Assembly (NCBI GenBank): GCA_032622095.1
Contig: CP136066.1
Location: 169,704,664 to 169,768,663, forward strand
Direction: 5' to 3'
DNA length: 64,000 nt
From: Siphonodentalium dalli
Lineage: Eukaryota > Mollusca > Scaphopoda > Gadilida > Siphonodentaliidae
The translations under genes were made by a program, and so were the position numbers. The notes under the pieces were generated by a model that ran no database searches, was not told the DNA's origin, and was given only the letters and a program-made list of their open reading frames with translations. Numbering within the stretch: the first letter of the stretch is position 1; each line of letters starts with the position of its first letter. Shown one piece after another: positions 11,245 through 23,700 of the stretch.

Positions 11245-11410
11245 CTAGATTTCCCAGAATTTCTACCGGTGGAATTCTTACGAGGCCACTAATTGGCGCT
11301 AGAGGCAAGTCGTAGTAGTTCACAAACCATGAGGCATGTATTCTACTCCCAACAAATTTGACAATAAATATGAGTTGAAAAACAAACTATCATAACAATT
11401 TCCACCTATT
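11245..11410 (-). pseudogene. Decayed CE4 (chitin deacetylase) exon fragment
   Basis: On the minus strand one frame reads RIHASWFVNYYDLPLAPIS, which lines up with GIHATWFVNFSESFAALSEF of the intact genes. At DNA level gttcacaaaccatgaggcat matches gttcacgaaccacgtggcat at 44980-45000. Homology runs upstream to ttcaactcatatttattg (against the ttcaaccgccattttatt region), but a short deletion breaks the frame. It sits just outside the full-length M1 MITE. Confidence 0.5.
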
Positions 11411-11545
11411 TTTTGGTTTGAAATTTCGAACTGTTTTTGTTCCAGGCATGCAATGTCCAACTGTTGGAATTTGTTTTAAACCACCACCCCCGGCACTACG
11501 TCCCTGAAATCCCCAAGAAGTGATACTCTTGTTTGTAACATACTT
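11395..11545. repeat. Dispersed repeat, family C fragment
   Basis: ccaactgttggaatttgttt, a short ccacccccggca stretch and gtccctgaaatccccaagaa match the end of the family C repeat at 8740-9050. Confidence 0.45.
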
Positions 11546-11917
11546 AATACAATATTGACTTTGAATGATTATGTGATGGTAATGAATGGAAAGGGGGTAT
11601 AACCACTGAGGATTGGAGAACAAGTATTGCAACTTAATTATAAAGCTCTATTCCCAGTATTTTATCACATATCCGTATATATTTGTAGATGGTTCCACGG
11701 TTTATAACCCTTATAATTTTATGTGTGTGGGTGTGCGAGTAGTTAATGCAACATGGGGTGTTTTTATTTATTTATTGCCTCCATATGCGGAGAGTATATA
11801 TACATTACATAGTAATATACATGAGTGAAGTTTTATGTACACAAAATTCCAGAGTAGTCCACGTGTATTGTACATCTATGTCCATTTCGATAGACGACTA
11901 GGGTCCGCATTCCTCGC

Positions 11918-12600
11918 TCATACATTACATGTAGCGTTTTCGCCTCTTATGAGAGTGCAACTGATGAAGAGGAAAGTGGCTGTGTCTATGATTATGTTGG
12001 TTCTTTTTGACTCAACATCGTTTGTGATAACAATATTGTTTCCACCTAGTACGAACACTTGCATAGCGATGTCGTTCAGTTGATACAGGAATAAAAATGT
12101 ATCAACGCCATATGCATCAATAATTCGTTCCCAATATATGTTTCGGAGATTATATATTGACAGGGAGTTACATTTAGTCAATGCGTGAACGAGTTCATTT
12201 TCATACAGTTTCCCACAAGCACAACATACCAGTCCATTTGGGTACGTTGTCTTGTTTAATAAAAGAGCAAGATTTTTAAGTCGTGCCGAATATTCTTGCC
12301 GTGCTTTCAGCAGATGCCATATTGTCCAGCATGAGAGAGGACTGCTGTGAATCTCCCGAGATAAAGCCAACGATTCGTTGCTGTAAACATCGCTAATCCA
12401 TTCTGATGCGTATACATGTTCCACCGCTGATCTCACAAGCCTTTTCCATGCTTGATTGCAAGGAAATATACCAGAGTTCAGAAACGTCTCCAGATGGTCA
12501 TTGAGACCGTATATGTCAAGTATACGGACAATGTCACTCACAAATCCAGTTGAGGGTCGTTCAAACAGTCTGAATCGAAAGAGTTATTGTCTATTTCAAA
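11918..12600 (-). pseudogene. LINE ORF2 C-terminal relic
   Basis: The frame contains RPSTGFVSDIVRILDIYGLN, a WKRLV segment and a Cys/His knuckle, CCACGKLYENELVHALTKC. This C-x2-C...H-x4-C arrangement near the end of the protein is typical of non-LTR retrotransposon ORF2. The frame extends back past its first start codon to an in-frame TAA near 12580, with no reverse transcriptase upstream. It is a 5'-truncated copy pointing left. Confidence 0.6.
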
Positions 12601-13710
12601 GAGTCCAGCATTACTATCGTCGTCTAGAGTGGAATTTCCAAAGAGAATGTTCTGTATTGAAAGTATAGTAATGTTTGCACTTCTAAGTGGGTCGATGTGC
12701 ATTGAGTAGTGGCTGATATATAGATAATGTACTTGTCAAACTTTAATTCGCTGCAGTTATTGGGTAAATGGCAATGTAAAAATTGAGACTTCTCTGGCCG
12801 TTTTGATAATATAAAGAGGTTTTGGTATATTTTGTTGTTTCACGGCATGTACGACACATTCATGGCCATAATGATTTCTTCTTTCTTAGATTTGGGTGGG
12901 AGCGACTTATATATTTCATTACATTAAATCGCCATGGTAGGGGTGAAAGTATTTTCCATATTTGTTCCGTTATATATATACGTCAAGTTTATATCGCAGT
13001 GGGGATCTAACATGCTATTCAATTGTACGAAGTATATTATGTACCGTTGGAGGCAGAAGCTCATTTCGCCCAACGGGTGACTATAACTTTGGAAATTTGT
13101 ATTTCACTGTGTCAACAGATTTCCCATGGGTCTCGCGGTTTACCAATATGAGTAAATGTTAGACAGAAATTAACATTGCTTTTCTTTGTTATCATATGGA
13201 ATTGTATTATATAAACCAGTTCCGAGTCGCATTAAACCAGCCCAAAAAATATCGGCATGTGTCAATGGTAGAACTGTGTACTGAGAACAATCAGCAACAA
13301 TAAATAAAGATGCACGCATCAGATCGCCCATGAATTATTTTTACTAAGAATTACTTTTAAAAGCTGATACAAATTATGATGTATTAAATAAAGTGGTCTA
13401 CTAAAGTACACGGTATATACTATACATGTTAACTATATATATACATCTCTTTTTAAATGGGTAATGTGCAATTATTAATTTTATACTTGTTCTTGGTAAC
13501 CACTTAAAGAGTATTTTAAATAAAGTTTGTGACGTGCAATGAAGTAAATACAATGTATTGATACGATATTTCGTACACGGACGGAAGGTATTGGCGTGTT
13601 TACGACGAGAAGAAGCAACAAGTTATTTAAAACTAGAATGTGGAAATTATTACTGACCTTTAAAGGAAACAGGTTTATACAAAAAATTTAATTGAAACAT
13701 TAAACTCAAT
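12600..13710. other. No recognisable gene
   Basis: AT-rich sequence, possibly more decayed LINE body next to 12600. No convincing ORF or repeat structure was seen. Confidence 0.4.
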
Positions 13711-13714
13711 ACCA

Positions 13715-14335
13715 TGATTGTGCGTGTGTTCACGGCTGATCACATGTAGGGACGCAGCGACAGGGGTTGGGGTGTACGTACTTATATTTCATGGGACACT
13801 ATCGGGTCTATTTGAAAATTTTCTGTGCATGTTTTCACGTCTGGTAATCATTTGTAGGGACGAGGCAACAGGCGGTTGGGGTGCACGTATGTACTTTGCT
13901 AATATTGATTGTGACACTGCCGGGTCTATTTGACAATTTCATGTGCTTGTTCTCACCATGTACTGGTTAGACGCAGGGACAAGGCGACATGGGATTGGCG
14001 TGTACGCACTTATATTTCATGGGACCAAGTCTGTTTGAACTTTTCATGTGCATGTTTTCACATTACACAATATGTCCCGCGTAGAGACGTGGCGACATGG
14101 GGTTAGGGTGTGGGTACTTACATTGTATGGGTCACTATCTGGTCTATTTGATTATTTCATGTGTATGTCATCAATGCTGATCACATCATCACAGATGCGT
14201 GGCACAGGCGTTGGGTGTTCGTGTAATTATATTGCATGCACCACTGTCGGGTCGGTTTGATCATTTCATGTGTATGTTATCATGGCTGGTCGCAGCGGCG
14301 TGGTAAGAGGGGCTGGCTGTGCATACTTTTATTGC
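13715..14335. repeat. Degenerate tandem repeat, period about 110 bp, six units
   Basis: Units share gcatgttttcac..., then ggctg/atcaca, gggacg-(a/c)-ggc-aca, ggttggggtgtacg, tatttcatggga and ggtctatttga. Unit starts are near 13728, 13830, 13950, 14054, 14167 and 14277. The copies are diverged, so the array is old. Confidence 0.75.
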
Positions 14336-15990
14336 ATTTGATTGTATAGGCAGCATATTTTATTTGATCTCTTTGATATATCAAATTGCATATGTATATT
14401 TGTGATGATAACTAGAGAAACTAATGTTTCTTTTCCGATTTCCGAAAACATGAACCTCAGCATCCATCTTGGATTTTACTATTTGCATCATTAAACTCTT
14501 TGGAATACGTTACAGTCCGCATCTGTCCGTCTGCATATTGGATGTCACCATTCGAATCTATCGGTAAACCATATAGACCACATTTATGTGCAGGTAATTA
14601 TCAAATTGTACATGCACGATCAGGCTTCATATCTAGGGGTAATGTTGACATGTACATGTAAGTACCATGTGCTTGGGCGCGAGTACACCATACATCTTGT
14701 TATGATAGATGCGTATATTTACCGAATATTTTAATCAAGTATCGAGGGGAGTACAAATTAAAATTAGTCAAGTTGAGAAAACGGAGTGATTCACGGGGCG
14801 GTCGAAATTTACACCCAGGCCCTGACCCAAACGAACGCTCTCCGATAACGTCCATGGCATAAGTCACCCCATTCTCAGTCTAAAGATTACCCATGATTGA
14901 CACTAAACGATAACAAGCGTAAATAAAAAAAAATTAATAAGCGCTCTTTAATATATACCCCGTAAATTTATCATAAATTCGTGGCTGGAAGAATAGCAGT
15001 CGGACATTTCGGAAGGGAAAGATGGTTGAATGCTTCTGTTATTATAAATAACCAACCAAAAATCAGTGAACAGTGGATTGAATATTTTCCTATTTTCAAT
15101 AATAAAAACAATATATATTAAATCGTCATCGGTCAGAAAATGTCCAATCATAGAGGATGTTTTGGTTGGAATGTATTATCATGCAGTTGGAAGATTTCAG
15201 GTAGGAAACATTATTATATAATATCGATGGGAGTGCGATATGAAAATTAGTCCCCCATCTTAACCAACGAATGTCCGGGTCACTTCCCTGACATAGGTCA
15301 CACCCTATCTCAGACTAAAGATGTTCCATCCGGTTTGACACTATAAGATCAAAACAAGCACACAAAACGCTATTTAATATACAACGTACAAATGGATAAT
15401 GGAAAAAAAATGTTCTTTATCATATATGATCCAGCCGACCAAAATTTAAAACATGGAGTGTAATCACTCTCTCGACAACTTGCTTCAAAACTCTCGCGAA
15501 ACGACAAATTGTTCAACAATATGTTCCGGATAAATTTGCAATAAACATGTTCTTGTATGTAGATCTATGCAAGTATGTCAGTGTATATCCATTTTACACA
15601 ATAATTTCATTAAATTGCTTAAAATCTCACGAGGAGGACAATACTCTTATACAAATTTGATCGACATTCCAACTTCTACTGTGCCACACAGAAAATAACA
15701 AGTGTTATTTCCGACAACAGAAATAATTGGTGTAAACTTCCCTTTCTCACGACGCATGACACAAAGTGCAATGGATACAATTCCGAATAAATTTACGAAT
15801 ATTATCAACTAACAAGCCTCAAAATGTCCAATCTACGACAGGATGATAAATGTGACAATTGAAAAAGCGAGACAGAAGACATCTCCCACATATTTTGAAA
15901 TTGTGATCACGTTCAGGTATTCATAATTAGGGTAAAATTAACAGCATTGATCTCTGACCCCAACAAATGACAATGATTCTCTGCTCGTCA
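14336..15990. repeat. Non-coding stretch with two diverged copies of a repeat of about 230 bp
   Basis: About 14730-14960 and 15220-15440 share the order atcga-gggagt, aaaattagtc, cagtctaaagat, gacacta-a-gat and gctctttaatata. Part of it recurs near 47600 (ctcacactaaaattagtc). The rest, 15450-15990, has no recognisable feature. Confidence 0.5.
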
Positions 15991-16508
15991 CAACGGATCC
16001 GAAATTTACAAATAACATGCTATGGCTCCTAATTTAACAATACATGTATAGGACTATATTCAAGCCAGTTAACTTATCGCTAAATGTTTCCTCAAAGAGT
16101 TGAATTATAGATACCAATGTGAGAAGTATACCGCAAGATGGCAATCGAAACAAGAACAATTTCCGAAAAAAGTGTTCCTTTTTAGAAAAGGCTTTACATG
16201 TATAACATGTACGCACGAGTCAACACCATTAAACTTGAGTGTCCTGGAAATGATCTCACCAGTTCGAAAACTCACTCAGTTAATATACCCGGAAATACGA
16301 TACCCCCAATATCACAATGCCGTCTAAGGTTAGATGCCTTACCGATACCCCGTACACTGGAACACAGTTCAAGGATTTAAAATCTAAATTACTATATAAA
16401 AATGAACATATGATTTATCCCTATTAACATGTAAGTCACTGGGAGTGCATATGGTGTACGAAAGACGTGTAAATGAAGTGAGCGAGATGTGAGCGAATTG
16501 GAAGAATA

Positions 16509-16600
16509 GCGAGTTTGCGATTTCAAACCGGTACGGTTACGGGTACGCGTACGTGTAGCTACCCGTACTGGTACACGTTTTGAAATCGCAAACTGTTTTA
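16509..16600. repeat. Hairpin in duplication copy A (also at 21263-21354)
   Basis: gtttgcgatttcaaa and its perfect reverse complement tttgaaatcgcaaac bracket a centre that is itself nearly palindromic (ggtac..tacgggta / tacccgta..ggtac). Confidence 0.7.
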
Positions 16601-17029
16601 CCGGTAAAATTCATCACACCGACTGGTAATGTATGGTGAGCCAACTGCAACAAAAAAGATTTTATGATATAGATATATTGTTATTCGCCGATGTTATACT
16701 TAGCGTTATGGGATGTTGGAAATTTTTATTTAGATTAGATGAGCCCCAGTAGTCCAGGAGATCGACCCCAAGAAATAACAAATGTTGCTCATTTTGACGG
16801 ACAAGTGCTATCCAGTCTAATTTTGCAGTAAAATATATGTAGATTACGAAAATCCATGATAGCAGTGGTGAATTTGTAGCTTAATTGGCGAAAAACATGT
16901 TTTTATTGACCTACCCGACGACCGAAAATAGAAGACTTTTCCGGCGACGTCATAGTACTATCTACTAGTATTCCGGGAGCTAATATCGGTACCCTTGCAC
17001 CGCTTGGGACTTCTCCCCACTCATTTTGT

Positions 17030-17890
17030 TCCTTATTATGTCCTTCCACTTTTAAGCAATGTTAACAACAAAAAAAGTGGCCATATAGACTCCAGACAAA
17101 ATGGCGTCCATCATGGCCGCTGTTTTTCAGACCAGACTCTAAGTCCGTTTTATGCAAATTATAGCGGTAAATATCTTGTAAAATGTATACAAATGGATAT
17201 ATTGTCGTGAAGGTAAGACATAATGTCATTTTTTGGGGCAAAATTGAAACTCACCATCCAAGATGGCCACCAAAATGGCCGCCGGAAGTTGAAAATATTA
17301 CTTTTTTTTACAAATATCTTCTAGATCGATTCATGCTGTTTGGAACTGGTTGAGTAATGTGACTTTGTTTTGTATTTTGTATATTAACTGATCATTGGGG
17401 CAATTCAATATGCACTTTTTGGGATCCTAACCCCTTCCGTTCCCTCAAAAATACGAATTTACAGAATGCGGTATAAAATTTCACACAAAAACATCACAAT
17501 TGGGATTCTAGTCATAGTTTAACAAGAAATGAACATAACTTTGCAATGTTACTTTAAGTGATGCACATGATTACCTATGAATATTCCAACTCAATGGACC
17601 CAAATTTGTTACTTTGGCTCAAAATGGCTGCCAAAATGGCCACCAAAATATGGAAAATGGTAAATATTGCCCCAGCATGTCCTGAAATCGATTACAAGTT
17701 GTGGATGATGTACACAATTGGCTATTCTGCCTTCTATACATTGAATACTAACATGTCTGATGTACCATGGTTAATTGTTACTATTGTCACCACTGACATC
17801 ATCAAAAATATTGGACTTTTCTCTCTAAAACTTGACATAAATATCGGCAAAAATAAACTATTCATGTTTGGACTATTTTTCAATTAAAAT
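17030..17890. repeat. Repeat family D (atggccgcc-rich), copy A; also 21784-22644
   Basis: The segment has ccaagatggccaccaaaatg, aactgatcattg, acaagaaatgaacataactt, and tttggctcaaaatggctgcc followed by aaaatatggaaaatggtaaa. The same order is found at 34590-35190 and inverted at 35575-36000 and 37140-38710. The short ORFs in it (17558-17887) reflect repeat sequence, not a gene. Confidence 0.7.
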
Positions 17891-17939
17891 GTAACTATCT
17901 TTGGGTTGAAATGTGTTTATTGTTTTGGTCCATCTTAAA

Positions 17940-18970
17940 CGTGTCATACTGCGGTATTTATAGACCAAATTGTTTCACCCGATTTTGACAGAACTGTATA
18001 CTCTCATTAAGTAGACATTGATAAACTTTTTATATGCAGCCTGTGTCAGGGAGGATGCAGTTATATAGGAGTGGGTGTAATATAGTGTGTCATGTTGACG
18101 TATTTCTCGATGGGTTAATATATAATGCTATGCTAATTATGGTCTGAAATGACTAATATCGAGATTTCTGGTGACCATTCAACGTTTGATACCATTTGAT
18201 GTCCCGATGGGGTATACTCTTGGAGTTCTGACATGTCACGAAGCTTCGGTACATGTCACGAAGCTTCAGTACATAGAATGAAAAACCACCACAGATTTGG
18301 GGTTAATGATGCAAGGTCACATTTTTCGCCAGATTTCGACAGAACTATATACTTTCATTAAGTAGACATGGATAAAAGTCTTGTATGTAGCACTGTGTCA
18401 GGGCTGAAGTAAAGCAGTTATATAGGGTGGGTGTAATATAGTGTGTCATTTTGACCTAAATACACCATGGATTAATATATATTTCTATGATAGTTACGAT
18501 CTGAAATGACTGATATCGAAGTGTATGGTGACCATTCAACGTTTGATGCCATTTGACGGTACGTGTCACGAAGCTTCGGTAAATTGGATGAAAAATCGCC
18601 ACAGATTTGGGGTTAACGATGCGAGGTCACATTTTTCACCAGATTTTGACTGAACTGTATAGTCTCATTAAGTAGACATCGATAATCTTCTTACATGTAG
18701 CCCTGTGTCAGAGAGGGAGCAGTTATATAGGGGTGTGTGTAATTTAGTGTGTCATTATGACATATTCCTCGATGGGTTAATATCGATGCTAATTATGATC
18801 TGAAATTATTAATATCCGGGTTTCTGGTCACCATTCAACGTTTGTTATCGGGGCCATATGATGTCATGTGGTGGTATATTCCTGGAGTTCTGACACGTCA
18901 CGAAGCTTCGGTACATGGCACGAAGCTTCGGTGCATTGGGTGAAAAACCGTCACAGGTTTGGGTTTAAGA
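17940..18970. repeat. Three-unit tandem repeat, period 310-350 bp, with CGAAGCTTCG palindromes (copy A)
   Basis: Each unit has a gacagaactgtatactctca-like box (near 17984, 18335 and 18645), cattaagtagacat, gcagttatatagg, ccattcaacgtttga and tcacgaagcttcggtacat. CGAAGCTTCG is a perfect 10-bp palindrome. It occurs singly or doubled in each unit, and an inverted half-copy lies near 19245. The same array is at 22694-23724. Confidence 0.8.
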
Positions 18971-20744
18971 ATACATTGTCAATTTGTTTGCCACAGCGCT
19001 GGGGGATAAGTACCCAGGGCCACATGATTCTTCTTATTTCGATATTACTGTATACTGTTATTAATAACGATACACCTTGATTAACTTCATGTTGAATGAA
19101 GCAGTCACAGTATAATTTTCTATTATTGAACATTTAACTTGAATGTCACGAATAATCGGTACATTCGTGTTTTTGTTTCGACGCCGACTGTATGCATACA
19201 TCTGATTTAAATATAGTAATATATGAATAATAATTAATGTACCGAAGCTTCGTATCTATAGGTTACAAACACCTAATTATTTTTCATAGATGACAGTGTT
19301 AACTAAAAGTCCCTCCGGCAATGGGTTAAGCCTATTTGAACTTCAAGTGGTCAATTTTTCCTTAGAACGTCATCCGTTGCACCAGTATGTGACAACAAAC
19401 ACGCCCTTTTCGGTAATTTTTTTTTCAAACGATAATCTTGCATTTCTACAACTACCCCATTTACTGCACATAAATCAGCAGCATAAAAATATCCACACCC
19501 CTTTCATATTTCCCTTAATGATAATCAACCAATCAGCAGCCAGATTTTTTTGTTATGCTGACTCGAGTTTCCCTACACAAATTCAAGAAGCGTAACTCTA
19601 TATAATTAGTTGCTTGTAACATATTGTAAAGAAAATCGAACTTTGATCGTGTAAACCTCGCCAATTTTACAAAAAACAGCCTTACTGTGATACAATAGAA
19701 ATATAGGAGTCATTGGACATCCTATTATCTCCCAGTGGTCCGTTAACCCACATACCCCGTTTAAAAAATTATTTGGGTAAGAAATAACACCGATACTCTA
19801 TTCCTGATAACTCTGGAAGCACAGTTTAGTAGAAAGATACCAATGTCTCATGTCATGCTTGTCATATACATCTATACTGAACAGTGCTGCACAGTGTCGC
19901 ATGCCCTAAGTCCATCCACTCTCTAATGGGACTATTATGACCACAAATGTGATCACACCCAAAATTCAGGGTTTTTCATCATAATTTAATTTGTAAAATC
20001 CGACTCGAGTGCATAACGCACATGATAGAAAAGCATATGTATAAGTTTTGAAAACTAGTTACGTATATCTACCATACGCCTTAAGAAATTAATCTAATTT
20101 TGAACAGTACAATGTTTAATTGGATTTGAATTAGACCCCCCCCCTCAACTTTGAAAACAAGTAGAAACCTTCTTAAATCCATTTTAAAACATTGTAGAAG
20201 ACAAGTTGTAAATTATTTAACACTATAAAAATAATTAATGGCGAATTTAAATGGTAAAAAAAATTAAAAAAAAATAATTCTTCAATTTTTGTTAGCACAA
20301 TTAGTTATTTAACATTATTAACACAATAACTATTCAACTTAATCACCAAAATCATACTAAAATGAAATGGTTACAAAATTGAAAAAAAATTTGAAAAATT
20401 TGGGTTAAAAACTTAGAAAAATGCCCAAAAAATCGCAAAAACCAAAGAAGGCTACAAATTTGTTCTTGCTATCATAATTTTTCTTCATTACCATACCTAA
20501 AACATTAAAAATAACACGGTCGCAGCTTGTCCGTCAATATGAGCAACACTACCTCCCGATCTCCTGGACTACAGGATAATCAGTTGCTTTCATCAAGGAC
20601 GAGCTAGATGGCAGTTGGAAGAGGATGTTGCTTTTCTTTCACTCATATTGGTAACATTTTCAACAATTGGATTCTACAAGTCATAGACCGATCGAGTGTT
20701 GACAATAAATCGGTTGGAATTTTTAAACTTAGACAATAGATTAT

Positions 20745-23700
20745 CAACGGATCCGAAATTTACAAATAACATGCTATGGCTCCTAATTTAACAATACATG
20801 TATAGGACTATATTCAAGCCAGTTAACTTATCGCTAAATGTTTCCTCAAAGAGTTGAATTATAGATACCAATGTGAGAAGTATACCGCAAGATGGCAATC
20901 GAAACAAGAACAATTTCCGAAAAAAGTGTTCCTTTTTAGAAAAGGCTTTACATGTATAACATGTACGCACGAGTCAACACCATTAAACTTGAGTGTCCTG
21001 GAAATGATCTCACCAGTTCGAAAACTCACTCAGTTAATATACCCGGAAATACGATACCCCCAATATCACAATGCCGTCTAAGGTTAGATGCCTTACCGAT
21101 ACCCCGTACACTGGAACACAGTTCAAGGATTTAAAATCTAAATTACTATATAAAAATGAACATATGATTTATCCCTATTAACATGTAAGTCACTGGGAGT
21201 GCATATGGTGTACGAAAGACGTGTAAATGAAGTGAGCGAGATGTGAGCGAATTGGAAGAATAGCGAGTTTGCGATTTCAAACCGGTACGGTTACGGGTAC
21301 GCGTACGTGTAGCTACCCGTACTGGTACACGTTTTGAAATCGCAAACTGTTTTACCGGTAAAATTCATCACACCGACTGGTAATGTATGGTGAGCCAACT
21401 GCAACAAAAAAGATTTTATGATATAGATATATTGTTATTCGCCGATGTTATACTTAGCGTTATGGGATGTTGGAAATTTTTATTTAGATTAGATGAGCCC
21501 CAGTAGTCCAGGAGATCGACCCCAAGAAATAACAAATGTTGCTCATTTTGACGGACAAGTGCTATCCAGTCTAATTTTGCAGTAAAATATATGTAGATTA
21601 CGAAAATCCATGATAGCAGTGGTGAATTTGTAGCTTAATTGGCGAAAAACATGTTTTTATTGACCTACCCGACGACCGAAAATAGAAGACTTTTCCGGCG
21701 ACGTCATAGTACTATCTACTAGTATTCCGGGAGCTAATATCGGTACCCTTGCACCGCTTGGGACTTCTCCCCACTCATTTTGTTCCTTATTATGTCCTTC
21801 CACTTTTAAGCAATGTTAACAACAAAAAAAGTGGCCATATAGACTCCAGACAAAATGGCGTCCATCATGGCCGCTGTTTTTCAGACCAGACTCTAAGTCC
21901 GTTTTATGCAAATTATAGCGGTAAATATCTTGTAAAATGTATACAAATGGATATATTGTCGTGAAGGTAAGACATAATGTCATTTTTTGGGGCAAAATTG
22001 AAACTCACCATCCAAGATGGCCACCAAAATGGCCGCCGGAAGTTGAAAATATTACTTTTTTTTACAAATATCTTCTAGATCGATTCATGCTGTTTGGAAC
22101 TGGTTGAGTAATGTGACTTTGTTTTGTATTTTGTATATTAACTGATCATTGGGGCAATTCAATATGCACTTTTTGGGATCCTAACCCCTTCCGTTCCCTC
22201 AAAAATACGAATTTACAGAATGCGGTATAAAATTTCACACAAAAACATCACAATTGGGATTCTAGTCATAGTTTAACAAGAAATGAACATAACTTTGCAA
22301 TGTTACTTTAAGTGATGCACATGATTACCTATGAATATTCCAACTCAATGGACCCAAATTTGTTACTTTGGCTCAAAATGGCTGCCAAAATGGCCACCAA
22401 AATATGGAAAATGGTAAATATTGCCCCAGCATGTCCTGAAATCGATTACAAGTTGTGGATGATGTACACAATTGGCTATTCTGCCTTCTATACATTGAAT
22501 ACTAACATGTCTGATGTACCATGGTTAATTGTTACTATTGTCACCACTGACATCATCAAAAATATTGGACTTTTCTCTCTAAAACTTGACATAAATATCG
22601 GCAAAAATAAACTATTCATGTTTGGACTATTTTTCAATTAAAATGTAACTATCTTTGGGTTGAAATGTGTTTATTGTTTTGGTCCATCTTAAACGTGTCA
22701 TACTGCGGTATTTATAGACCAAATTGTTTCACCCGATTTTGACAGAACTGTATACTCTCATTAAGTAGACATTGATAAACTTTTTATATGCAGCCTGTGT
22801 CAGGGAGGATGCAGTTATATAGGAGTGGGTGTAATATAGTGTGTCATGTTGACGTATTTCTCGATGGGTTAATATATAATGCTATGCTAATTATGGTCTG
22901 AAATGACTAATATCGAGATTTCTGGTGACCATTCAACGTTTGATACCATTTGATGTCCCGATGGGGTATACTCTTGGAGTTCTGACATGTCACGAAGCTT
23001 CGGTACATGTCACGAAGCTTCAGTACATAGAATGAAAAACCACCACAGATTTGGGGTTAATGATGCAAGGTCACATTTTTCGCCAGATTTCGACAGAACT
23101 ATATACTTTCATTAAGTAGACATGGATAAAAGTCTTGTATGTAGCACTGTGTCAGGGCTGAAGTAAAGCAGTTATATAGGGTGGGTGTAATATAGTGTGT
23201 CATTTTGACCTAAATACACCATGGATTAATATATATTTCTATGATAGTTACGATCTGAAATGACTGATATCGAAGTGTATGGTGACCATTCAACGTTTGA
23301 TGCCATTTGACGGTACGTGTCACGAAGCTTCGGTAAATTGGATGAAAAATCGCCACAGATTTGGGGTTAACGATGCGAGGTCACATTTTTCACCAGATTT
23401 TGACTGAACTGTATAGTCTCATTAAGTAGACATCGATAATCTTCTTACATGTAGCCCTGTGTCAGAGAGGGAGCAGTTATATAGGGGTGTGTGTAATTTA
23501 GTGTGTCATTATGACATATTCCTCGATGGGTTAATATCGATGCTAATTATGATCTGAAATTATTAATATCCGGGTTTCTGGTCACCATTCAACGTTTGTT
23601 ATCGGGGCCATATGATGTCATGTGGTGGTATATTCCTGGAGTTCTGACACGTCACGAAGCTTCGGTACATGGCACGAAGCTTCGGTGCATTGGATGAAAA

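Larger units (their letters stand above)
16747..20574. mobile_element. 3.8-kb non-autonomous element with about 57-bp terminal inverted repeats (copy A)
   Basis: gtagtccaggagatcg ... gttgctcat-ttgacggacaag at 16749-16805 is repeated inverted at 20525-20574. No target duplication was found at the edges and no transposase inside. The interior includes tggccgccaaaatgg-rich sequence also found at 34600-38700, and the 310-bp array. The second copy is at about 21501-25327. Confidence 0.6.
15991..20744. repeat. Tandem duplication unit, copy A (4754 bp)
   Basis: Begins caacggatccgaaatttaca and ends acaatagattat, where the second copy begins at once. I saw only a handful of differences from copy B: a G/A in the wording gtgcattgg(g/a)tgaa, a T/C near 19503, and one C in a homopolymer near 20136. 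There is no long ORF. It contains a terminal-inverted-repeat element, mammalian-unlike tggccgcc-rich repeats and a 310-bp tandem array (separate entries). Confidence 0.95.

Noticed and set aside
17558-17887. 109-residue plus-strand ORF (duplicated at 22312-22641)
   Set aside because: Lies in the family D repeat; the homologous segment at 34926-35186 is shorter and frame-shifted, so it is not a conserved protein.
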